Shown: in pieces, positions 1 to 5,712 of the stretch
Layout of the letters: each line of letters starts with the position of its first letter
Position numbering within the stretch: the first letter of the stretch is position 1
NCBI GenBank assembly: GCA_022566435.1
Contig: JADFIX010000140.1
Span: forward strand, 1-7,768
DNA: 7,768 nt
Direction of reading: 5' to 3'
DNA from: Planctomycetota bacterium
GTDB lineage: Bacteria; Planctomycetota; Phycisphaerae; UBA1845
Made by a program: the position numbers and the translations under genes
The notes under the pieces: model-generated
What the model was told of the DNA's origin: nothing
The model's database searches: none
The model's input: only the letters and a program-made list of their open reading frames with translations

Positions 1-97
1 AATAAGCTCCAGCGAAGGACTTCAACGGATAGGGCGATGGGAGGCTGTGCATTCGCCGAGTGAGCGGGTCGGTCGCATCAGCCGCGCCCTTGGCCGC

Positions 98-1078
98 TCA
101 TGGGCGCGACTTTCCCAGCCGCGCCAGATCGACCTCCGCGGCGATGAAGCCGAACGCCGGCCAATACGGTCCGTTGGTCGCGCGTTCGAAGATTTCACGG
201 GCCTTGTCTTCTTGCCCATTCAGCAAGTACCAATTCCCCACCCCGTAGCCCAGTGTCGTAAGATCCAGGTCCGTCGCGTGTTCGAGATCGAGTAGCGCGC
301 TCGGCGAAACCAGCCCTTTGTACATGAGTAACCTGCGGTGATACGCATGGTTCTCGATGATCTCCATCTTCGGCGTGATCGTTTGAAGCAGCGCGGCGGC
401 TTCCGTGTCTCGGCCAAGTTTGCGCAACGTCATGTACATCCAGTCGGTCGTGGCCACGACGTTGTCGTCGTATCGCTTGGCGAAAGTCATCGTTTTTCGG
501 TAAGCGGACAGTGCGGTCTCGAAATTTCCTTTGAGATAATGGGCGAGCCCCAGGTGATACCAGACGTTGAACGCGGTCGTGGTCAGGGGGATGTTGCGGG
601 CGTTGGGCATTCCGTCGAGTTCGACTTCATCGGACTTTCCTTTGATCAAAGTGGCTGCCCGCTCCAGGTCGGCGATCGCCTCGTCGAATCGGCGGAGGCT
701 GATATGGCGATGCCCTCGATGGCGATAAAGAGGTGCATAATTCGGATGGTTCTTGATGCCTTGTGTGAAAACATCGATGGCGTCATTTATCCGCCAGAGA
801 TACCCGAGCCGCCGGCCGACCCATACGATCCGCTCGGCGTCCGTCGGATCTTCGGTAAGAGCGTCTCGGGCGGCTGCCAAGTCCGCGTTCAGCTTCTGAG
901 TTTGCGTATCGTCCGTGCGTGCGTGCAGCAGTCTGCCAGTTAGTGACAAGCACTCCACATTAGCAGCCCGATGAACGTGTTCCCGTGGGATGTGTGGGGT
1001 GTCATTTGCGGCGTGGCAAGAGGCGTCCATGAACACCGGGAGAAGGACTACGCTAAGGCCGCAACAGTTACGCCACAT
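98..1078 (-). CDS. Secreted tetratricopeptide-repeat protein
   Basis: A 326-residue exported helical-repeat protein. Residues 1-23 form a signal peptide: short n-region MWRN, a hydrophobic stretch around CGLSVVLLPVF, and a likely signal peptidase I site after CHA (21-23). There is no good lipobox, because position -3 before Cys21 is Asp. TPR-like helices follow: about 83-110 (WVGRRLGYLWRINDAIDVF), 117-145 (YRHRGHRHISLRRFDEAIAD), 171-200 (NVWYHLGLAHYLKGNFETAL) and 277-301 (GVGNWYLLNGQEDKAREIFE). The WVGRRLGYL and YRHRGHR signatures resemble a TPR family I recall from several environmental phyla; its function is not known to me. TPRs bind proteins, so a periplasmic scaffold or binding role is inferred. 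The ATG start is fixed by an AAGGAGGT Shine-Dalgarno and by the signal peptide. It lies downstream of the IPTL-CTERM gene on the same strand and may share its transcript. Being a gene is near certain; the specific role is unknown. Confidence 0.9.
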   Translation of the reverse strand: MWRNCCGLSVVLLPVFMDASCHAANDTPHIPREHVHRAANVECLSLTGRLLHARTDDTQTQKLNADLAAARDALTEDPTDAERIVWVGRRLGYLWRINDAIDVFTQGIKNHPNYAPLYRHRGHRHISLRRFDEAIADLERAATLIKGKSDEVELDGMPNARNIPLTTTAFNVWYHLGLAHYLKGNFETALSAYRKTMTFAKRYDDNVVATTDWMYMTLRKLGRDTEAAALLQTITPKMEIIENHAYHRRLLMYKGLVSPSALLDLEHATDLDLTTLGYGVGNWYLLNGQEDKAREIFERATNGPYWPAFGFIAAEVDLARLGKSRP

Positions 1079-1082
1079 CCAG

Positions 1083-1090
1083 ACCTCCTT
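1083..1090 (-). promoter_or_regulatory. Strong Shine-Dalgarno for the secreted TPR gene
   Basis: On the minus strand the sequence AAGGAGGT ends 4 nt before the ATG at 1078. It is an essentially perfect complement of the 16S rRNA tail and fixes the start codon. Confidence 0.85.
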
Positions 1091-1174
1091 TCAAGTGTAC
1101 ACGGATTTGCAGGCGATCCGTGCAAGCAGCGGATGGCGGGAGCAAGCCTTTGGCGACACTGATCGGACCGCCGG

Positions 1175-1201
1175 CTGGTGGGCGTCATGCCCGCCCGCCA
1201 G
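1175..1201 (-). terminator. GC-rich hairpin between the two exported-protein genes
   Basis: Arms 1175-1184 and 1192-1201 pair over 10 positions around a 7-nt loop. One pair is G-U when read as plus-strand RNA and A-C (a mismatch) when read as minus-strand RNA. The hairpin begins about 38 nt past the stop of the IPTL-CTERM gene. There is no U-run after it in minus-strand RNA, so it is not a canonical intrinsic terminator. It could act as a 3'-end stabiliser, a partial attenuator lowering expression of the downstream TPR gene, or nothing. Confidence 0.3.
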
Positions 1202-1239
1202 ATGGGCCGTCTTCTTGAAGTCACCGATGTGGCGATGGT

Positions 1240-1848
1240 CTAGCACCGAGCCGGTTGACGCCGGAGCAACACGGATCCTACCGCCAGCACCAACACGAAC
1301 ATGACCAACATGCCCCATTCCGACACCGTGGGTACGTCGCCGCTTAGCTTGACGACGTTGCCGCTGACTTTCACGTCTCCACCGCCACCTGCGCCTAAGT
1401 TGGCCGTCACTAGGCCGGTAGCCAGGGCGGTTTTCCAGTTGGCTTCGGAAATAACGAACGGCCCGTTAACGAGGTCGCCAAGGAGCGTGCCGGCGTCACA
1501 GGTTGTGGAGCCGGTGTCAAAGAGTTCCGCCGCCACGGGGACCAAGTTGGCTGCACACGGGTTGGCGTCGCAGTCCAAAGAAGCACTAATCGTACAGTTT
1601 CCACCCGTGCACATCGCCTCCAAATATGCAATGCAATGCGCCCCCGCACAGGCCTCTTGGGCACATGTACCTCCTCTGCCTTCGCCATGAGCCGTGAGTT
1701 CGGCCCTGGCATTCGTATGGTCGGCAAAGGCCGCTCCGCACGTGCCGAAGCCCACGACGACGGCTACCGCGAAACATGACCTTCTAAGCCGCCTACCGCA
1801 TAGCGATTCTGCCCACAGTTGTTTTGTGGTTGAACTTTTCGGTTGCAT
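1240..1848 (-). CDS. Cys-rich exported protein with IPTL-CTERM sorting signal
   Basis: A 202-residue exported protein with a tripartite C-terminal sorting tail. Residues 1-42 are a long signal peptide: a basic n-region ending RRLRRSC, hydrophobic core FAVAVVVGFGTCGAAFA, and cleavage probably after AFA. The mature part, about 43-120, has eight cysteines (62, 67, 72, 80, 85, 93, 98, 117), suggesting disulfide bonds outside the cytoplasm. Residues 120-170 are Gly/Val/Asn-rich and probably beta-structured. The C-terminus has VPTVSEWG (172-179), one hydrophobic segment (about 180-195) and an RR charge cluster: the IPTLxxWG architecture associated in TIGRFAMs with exosortase H. By that family's logic the tail anchors the protein until an exosortase cuts or transfers it. 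The body was not recognised. The ATG start is supported by AAGGAGG 6 nt upstream, and a sigma70-like promoter lies about 95-120 bp upstream. It is divergent from the kinase gene. No exosortase is in the window. Export is near certain; the function of the body is unknown. Confidence 0.9.
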   Translation of the reverse strand: MQPKSSTTKQLWAESLCGRRLRRSCFAVAVVVGFGTCGAAFADHTNARAELTAHGEGRGGTCAQEACAGAHCIAYLEAMCTGGNCTISASLDCDANPCAANLVPVAAELFDTGSTTCDAGTLLGDLVNGPFVISEANWKTALATGLVTANLGAGGGGDVKVSGNVVKLSGDVPTVSEWGMLVMFVLVLAVGSVLLRRQPARC

Positions 1849-1854
1849 TTCCTG

Positions 1855-1868
1855 CCTCCTTCGCGAAG
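1855..1868 (-). promoter_or_regulatory. Shine-Dalgarno overlapped by a palindrome, IPTL-CTERM gene
   Basis: The minus strand reads AAGGAGG (1855-1861), 6 nt before the ATG. The perfect 10-bp palindrome CTTCGCGAAG (1859-1868) overlaps the first bases of this site. The ribosome site is secure; any regulatory role of the palindrome is a guess. Confidence 0.75.
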
Positions 1869-1940
1869 CGTCCGTGTCAACGGTACGATTTCGCGTTTGT
1901 TTCCCGTCTTAGACGCGATTCGTTCGGACTTGCGGACGGC

Positions 1941-1969
1941 AGGATAGATTGTTCATCCGCAACTGTCAA
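1941..1969 (-). promoter_or_regulatory. Sigma70-type promoter for the IPTL-CTERM gene
   Basis: The minus strand carries a perfect -35 box TTGACA (1964-1969), a 17-bp spacer, and the -10 box TATCCT (1941-1946, 4 of 6 consensus). The predicted start near 1934 leaves a leader of about 85 nt before the ATG at 1848. A second TTGACA at 1875-1880 on the same strand has no -10 at a suitable distance. Confidence 0.6.
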
Positions 1970-2095
1970 ATACTATGCCCTAATCCAAAGTGCTACTGTA
2001 TCTGGCTGGGCGCGATCGTGGGCAGACATCACGTCGCAGTGGGGCCGGCCTCAGCGCTAACCGCAGGCGGGATCGCGAGGTGCCTATCGGTTGAT

Positions 2096-2124
2096 TTGAC
2101 GGGCTTGCTCTGGCTGGGCAAGAT
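2096..2124 (+). promoter_or_regulatory. Weak candidate promoter for the Ser/Thr kinase gene
   Basis: TTGACG (2096-2101, 5 of 6) is followed after 17 bp by CAAGAT (2119-2124, 3 of 6). Transcription would start near 2131, about 37 nt before the chosen ATG. The -10 is poor, so this is only the best candidate I see in the 319-bp divergent region 1849-2167. That region otherwise holds no gene. Confidence 0.3.
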
Positions 2125-2167
2125 TAGGCTGCGCTTCTTCGGGCGCACGGTTTCTCAGGGCGAAATA

Positions 2168-4726
2168 ATGACCGACAAGACAAATGACCCACGTGCCCCT
2201 GCTGATTCGCAGCAGACGCAGGCATTCTCGGTGGGCGGCTCCGTTCCACCCGGACTGGCGAACGACGATTCGACTGAACGCCACACCTCCCCGCAAGGTG
2301 CACCAAATCCCGCGATTCCCGAAAAAATTGGACAGTATCGGATTGAATCGGTTTTGGGCGCAGGCGGGATGGGGACGGTCTACGAAGCCCAACAGCAGCA
2401 CCCGAAACGACCTGTGGCCCTCAAGGTCGTACGCGGCGGGCGTTATGTCGACGAACACTCCGTCCGCCTTTTTCAGCGGGAGGCCCAGACACTCGCTCGG
2501 CTCAAACATCCAGGGATTGCCGCCATCTACGAGGCCGGCTGTACGGACGATGGACAACACTTTTTCGCCATGGAGTTGGTGCGCGGCACAGTCTTGGATC
2601 GGTATCTGCGCGACAAGGCGTCGGAGCGACGTGCCCGGCTACGCCTTTTCTGCAAGATATGCGATGCGATTAACTACGCCCACCAGCGCGGTGTGCTTCA
2701 CCGAGACTTGAAACCGTCAAACATCGTCATCGACGCCGAAGGACAGCCCAAGATTCTGGATTTTGGACTCGCGAGAATCACGGACATGGACATTGCGACT
2801 GCCACGGTGGTCACCGAACTCGGGGCGATTCAGGGGACCCTGGCCTACATGAGTCCGGAGCAAGCCCGGGGAAACCCGGATGAGATCGATCTACGTAGCG
2901 ACGTGTACTCGCTGGGCGTCATCCTTTTTGAGTTCTTAACCGACCGGCGTCCCTATGACATTGGTCAGACCGCCCTTCATGAAACGGTTCGGACCATATG
3001 TGAACAGACGCCATGCCGACCGAGCACGATCGAGCGGAGTTTGCGGGGCGACCTCGAGACCATCGTTCTCAAGGCCCTGGCCAAGGACCCTTCCCAACGG
3101 TACCAAAGTGCAGCATCGCTGAGTGACGACATTGAGCGTTTTCTCACCAATCAACCCATCCTGGCGCGGCCGCCGAGCACCATCTATCAATTGCGGAAAC
3201 TGGTTGACCGGCACAAAGTCGGCTTCGGGTTTGTCGTCGCGATGTTTGCCCTGATTACTGGGTTCGGTATCTGGATGAACGTCTTGTATAACCGGGCGAT
3301 TGAAGCGGAATCGGCCGCTGCGGATGAAGCCGAAACCGCTCAACAGGCTCTGGGTTTCTTGGTCGGGCTTTTCGGAGAATCCGACCCGGACGAAGGTAAG
3401 GGAGGATCGGTCACGGCAATTGAAATACTCGATAAGGGCGCCAAGAGTATCGCCAAAGAACTGAAGGATCAGCCTGCGGTCCAGAGCGCGCTAATGAATA
3501 CGATCGGGATCATTTACCGCAACCTCGGGCTCTATGATCTGGCAATCGAGCTCTTGCAAGACGCCGTCGACGTGAGTCACACGGCCTTTGGAGAGGAAGA
3601 CCTGACCGTAGCGCGGAGCCTTCACAATCTGGGTTGGGTATTCAGAATTAGTGGCGATTACGAGAGAGCATTCAGCCGTGTTTCGGAAGCGCTGGCGATG
3701 CGCCGCAAACTCCTGCCTGACAACCATCCGGATGTGGCCGCCAGTCTGCTGATCCTAGGTACCGTACTGCGGTATCAAGGGAAATATACCGAAGCTGAAT
3801 CGATGATTCGCGAAAGCCTTGTCATCCAGCGCAAGGTATTTGGGGCGCAACATACGGAGATCGCCACAAGTCTCGAAACGTTGGCGGAGCTTCTCGAAGA
3901 AGTGGGACGCTACGACGAGGCCGAGAGCATGGCTCGTGAGGGGTTAGCAATGCGCCGTGCGTTGCTAGACAACGAACACGCGCATGTGGCGTCGACGATG
4001 CAGGCGCTGGCAGCGGCGATTCGCGGCCAAGGACGATACGCGGAGGCCGCGGACCTGATATCTGATGCGCTCGCCATCTATCAACTGCACCATGCCGAGA
4101 ACCATCCGTATATCGCGGAGGTCTTATCGTTGCACGGGGCGTTGCTCCGCGATCAAGGCAAACACGACCTCGCTACCCGTCTTCTTCAGCGTGCCATGGA
4201 AATCTGTCGCAAACGCGACAATGAGGACGCGTCCTATGTCGCTCCGATCGCAATCAATCTCGCATGGTTACTGCTGGAAGATCGCAAATACGCCGAAGCC
4301 GAGCGGCTATTTGATGACGGCCTGAGAATCTATCGCAAACGGTGGATCAGTAAGTACCCAAGGAAGGCGGAACCGCAAATCGGTCTCGCCCTGGTTCACG
4401 TGGCACGTGGCGAATATCACCTGGCAGAAGAGCGACTGGAGGCGGCTCTAAACATATGCCGGAGTGCGTATCCGGGAGACCACTGGTGGACGGCCTACGC
4501 CGAAAGTGTTCTTGGCGAGTGTTTGGTCGCCGGGAAGCGCTACCAGGAGGCCGAGTCATTACTCCTTCAGAGCTATTCAGTGATGAAGGGCCTACGGGGA
4601 GACGGTGATCGGTACGTCGTCGAGGCGCGTCGGCGGATCGCCGACCTCTACGACGCCTGGGGCAAGCCGGACAAGGCCGTCGCATACAAAGAACCCTCGC
4701 CCGTTTCAGATGAGTCGTCGGGCTAG
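2168..4726 (+). CDS. Transmembrane Ser/Thr protein kinase with C-terminal TPR domain
   Basis: An 852-residue PknB-type (Hanks) kinase. The catalytic domain spans about 56-327: glycine loop GAGGMG (64-69), Lys86 in VALK, Glu105 in helix C, HRDLKPSN (178-185, Asp180), DFG (198-200), a Thr-rich activation loop, and SPE (229-231) in place of APE. All residues needed for catalysis are present. A single hydrophobic segment (about 351-370) follows a basic stretch, so the kinase should be cytoplasmic and the remainder across the membrane. An Ala/Glu-rich linker (375-395) leads to kinesin-light-chain-like TPRs from about 438 to 840. This layout is common in planctomycetes, where substrates are mostly unknown. 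I chose ATG 2168 because the first conserved block follows it and AGGGCG lies 5 nt upstream. The frame is open upstream to ATG 1949, but those 73 residues look unstructured and overlap the minus-strand promoter. It is divergent from the exported-protein pair and convergent with the next gene. Confidence 0.93.
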   Translation: MTDKTNDPRAPADSQQTQAFSVGGSVPPGLANDDSTERHTSPQGAPNPAIPEKIGQYRIESVLGAGGMGTVYEAQQQHPKRPVALKVVRGGRYVDEHSVRLFQREAQTLARLKHPGIAAIYEAGCTDDGQHFFAMELVRGTVLDRYLRDKASERRARLRLFCKICDAINYAHQRGVLHRDLKPSNIVIDAEGQPKILDFGLARITDMDIATATVVTELGAIQGTLAYMSPEQARGNPDEIDLRSDVYSLGVILFEFLTDRRPYDIGQTALHETVRTICEQTPCRPSTIERSLRGDLETIVLKALAKDPSQRYQSAASLSDDIERFLTNQPILARPPSTIYQLRKLVDRHKVGFGFVVAMFALITGFGIWMNVLYNRAIEAESAAADEAETAQQALGFLVGLFGESDPDEGKGGSVTAIEILDKGAKSIAKELKDQPAVQSALMNTIGIIYRNLGLYDLAIELLQDAVDVSHTAFGEEDLTVARSLHNLGWVFRISGDYERAFSRVSEALAMRRKLLPDNHPDVAASLLILGTVLRYQGKYTEAESMIRESLVIQRKVFGAQHTEIATSLETLAELLEEVGRYDEAESMAREGLAMRRALLDNEHAHVASTMQALAAAIRGQGRYAEAADLISDALAIYQLHHAENHPYIAEVLSLHGALLRDQGKHDLATRLLQRAMEICRKRDNEDASYVAPIAINLAWLLLEDRKYAEAERLFDDGLRIYRKRWISKYPRKAEPQIGLALVHVARGEYHLAEERLEAALNICRSAYPGDHWWTAYAESVLGECLVAGKRYQEAESLLLQSYSVMKGLRGDGDRYVVEARRRIADLYDAWGKPDKAVAYKEPSPVSDESSG
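3479..4687 (+). repeat. Array of about ten 42-residue TPR units in the kinase
   Basis: Equivalent helix-A positions recur at residues 438, 481, 523, 565, 607, 649 and 691 (VQSAL, VARSL, VAASL, IATSL, VASTM, IAEVL, VAPIA), an exact 42-residue period from 481 onward. More diverged units lie near 733, 775 and 817. Helix B repeats a G+Y-x-EAE pattern, for example GKYTEAES, GRYDEAES, RKYAEAER and KRYQEAES. The 42-residue period and the H-P-D/Y-V/I turn are typical of kinesin-light-chain-type TPRs. The DNA copies have diverged, so this is protein-level repetition. Confidence 0.85.
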
Positions 4727-4788
4727 GAATTTTAGATGTCGACCAGATGACGCGATCTTTTTCTGAGTCGAGGGCATACCGAGTTCTG

Positions 4789-4811
4789 ATCGTTCAGGAA
4801 TGCTGAACGAT
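4789..4811. terminator. Perfect 9-bp hairpin at the convergent gene ends
   Basis: ATCGTTCAG (4789-4797) and CTGAACGAT (4803-4811) are perfect inverted copies around a 5-nt loop. The hairpin covers the stop codon of the minus-strand gene and lies about 65 bp after the kinase stop. It could end transcription from both sides, but neither strand has a U-run right after it. A short T5 run at 4758-4762 follows the kinase gene with only a weak stem before it. Confidence 0.35.
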
Positions 4812-5306
4812 GACGATGTTGTCCGGAAGGAAGGAAAGGGCTTCGGCGAAAGTTTCCCATGGCAGGGCGTCGGCACCCTGATTGAAGCGGGGGAGTAGTG
4901 TAATGGCGTCGCCGACCAGTTCACAGAGCTCGTGTCCGCTACGAACGATGGTGTTGAGGTCGATTCCAGACCATTGGTATTGCTTGATCGGGAAGGACGC
5001 CAAGCCCTGACGTAGTTCGTGTACGTGGTTGCCGCGTGAGGCAAGCAGTCGACCGAGGTCGGCGTCAAGACTCTGGTATCGCTGCACAGCCTCCAGGGCA
5101 ATCCCTTCATCCATGATTGCCTCGCCGGACGGCGTCGTGGCACCGGATGTCGGGATGCAGCGCCATTGCGCCGATTCCAACCACAAATTGCATGCTCTTT
5201 CGATCATGAGTCCTTCCCAAACCGGCGGGTGACCGTCAGACCCCCGCAGTGCGAGGATTATCGGCAACTCGTCGGTGCGAGCTTTGGAAACTGTGCCAGC
5301 CGGCAT
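4794..5306 (-). CDS. Hypothetical soluble protein, family not recognised
   Basis: I do not recognise this protein. From ATG 5306 it has 170 residues and no signal peptide or membrane segment, so it is probably cytoplasmic. Residues 12-20 (DELPIILAL) look like a beta strand. Residues 34-50 hold a Trp/Cys-containing helix (ERACNLWLESAQWRC), 67-88 an amphipathic helix (EGIALEAVQRYQSLDADLGR) and 110-160 an acidic, mainly helical region. The protein ends in a hydrophobic strand (NIVIVQHS). Codon choice and residue mix look genuinely coding. The start is uncertain. GTG 5360 gives 188 residues, with an in-frame stop just upstream, and has no Shine-Dalgarno. ATG 5306 also lacks one. ATG 5207 has GGAAGGA close upstream but would remove the plausible first strand. 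It is convergent with the kinase gene and lies 406 bp downstream of the histidine kinase on the same strand. Confidence 0.6.
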   Translation of the reverse strand: MPAGTVSKARTDELPIILALRGSDGHPPVWEGLMIERACNLWLESAQWRCIPTSGATTPSGEAIMDEGIALEAVQRYQSLDADLGRLLASRGNHVHELRQGLASFPIKQYQWSGIDLNTIVRSGHELCELVGDAITLLPRFNQGADALPWETFAEALSFLPDNIVIVQHS

Positions 5307-5454
5307 CGCTTGACCGCAGGCTACAGCCACTTCTTGGTCCGCCGTCCGGCTTGCTAGCACTAATGTTCAGTCTAATCGGCGGATCAGACGGTGACCGATA
5401 TCCCGTGTATCCTACGTCGTTCCTGACCCTTTTGTCCATTCCCACGAGGCGTGC

Positions 5455-5470
5455 GACGATCAGGATCGTC
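5455..5470. repeat. Perfect inverted repeat, 7-bp arms, 2-bp centre
   Basis: GACGATC and GATCGTC flank the dinucleotide AG. The 2-nt centre is too tight for an RNA hairpin without opening the inner pairs, so a DNA-binding dimer site is the more natural reading. The site lies about 95 bp before the longest possible start of the hypothetical gene. Confidence 0.35.
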
Positions 5471-5494
5471 TTCACTTATCGTCTAGAATTGCGG

Positions 5495-5511
5495 AAAACG
5501 CCACGCGTTTT
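5495..5511. repeat. Perfect inverted repeat AAAACGC-CAC-GCGTTTT
   Basis: Arms of 7 bp surround a 3-nt loop. As RNA on either strand it forms a hairpin ending in UUUU, so it might serve as a weak bidirectional terminator; as DNA it could be an operator. Its GC core is only 3 bp. Confidence 0.35.
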
Positions 5512-5581
5512 ACCCGGAATGCCCATCATCCGGCCAAAACGGTTAAGTTCGGAAGAGTGTCGTTTGGGATGATAAGAGCCA

Positions 5582-5654
5582 TCGGATATTTCCGGTGGAT
5601 TCTCATCGGATCCGAAAAATGCGACGCCGCAAGGTTTTACTTCGGATTACCGAA
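5582..5654. repeat. Three TCGGA-centred palindromes
   Basis: CGGA-TATT-TCCG (5583-5594), TCGGATCCGA (5606-5615, perfect) and TTCGG-ATTA-CCGAA (5641-5654) share the same half-site. The TCGGA cores start at 5582, 5606 and 5642, intervals of 24 and 36 bp. A further lone copy, TTCGGAA, is at 5548-5554. Clustered related palindromes suggest a multi-site operator, though chance is possible with such short half-sites. Confidence 0.35.
5615..5631 (-). terminator. Weak terminator-like element after the histidine kinase gene
   Basis: In minus-strand RNA a small stem TGCG-GCGT-CGCA (5620-5631) is followed directly by UUUUU (5615-5619), about 80-100 nt past the stop codon. The stem is only 4 bp, so efficiency would be low. 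Confidence 0.25.
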
Positions 5655-5712
5655 CAGTGCCCTGTTTATCAGGTTGGTTCGATCCGCCCGGTACCAGTGA
5701 TGTGGCTCATAA

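Larger units (their letters stand above)
5361..5712. other. Intergenic region rich in short inverted repeats
   Basis: This 352-bp gap separates two minus-strand genes. No reading frame here has a ribosome site and protein-like composition together. It holds two tight inverted repeats (5455-5470, 5495-5511), a run of TCGGA-centred palindromes (5549-5654) and a weak terminator-like element (5615-5631). It would be the 3' region of the histidine kinase transcript and/or the control region of the hypothetical gene. Confidence 0.6.

Noticed and set aside
338..943. A 201-residue plus-strand open frame opposite the TPR gene.
   Set aside because: It is antisense to a gene with signal peptide, TPR pattern and strong ribosome site, and its own sequence shows no domain or ribosome site. 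It is best explained as a shadow frame.
2011..2077. CGCGATC at 2011-2017 and GATCGCG at 2071-2077 as a long-range inverted repeat in the kinase leader.
   Set aside because: Seven-base arms separated by 53 nt are expected by chance in GC-rich DNA, and nothing else supports a structure.
1949..2167. An N-terminal extension of the Ser/Thr kinase by 73 residues from an upstream ATG.
   Set aside because: It has no ribosome site and a composition unlike the family's N-termini. It also overlaps the minus-strand promoter, and ATG 2168 has AGGGCG at a suitable distance.
2084..2560. A 158-residue minus-strand open frame opposite the kinase N-terminal region.
   Set aside because: The opposite strand encodes clear kinase motifs, while this frame gives unstructured sequence without a recognisable motif.
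5236..5475. A minus-strand frame beginning MKTILIVARLVGMDKRVRN, possibly the N-terminus of the hypothetical gene joined by a frameshift.
   Set aside because: It has a GTG start without a Shine-Dalgarno, its protein-like look fades after about 20 residues, and nothing independent supports a frameshift. The opening codons also run through an inverted repeat.
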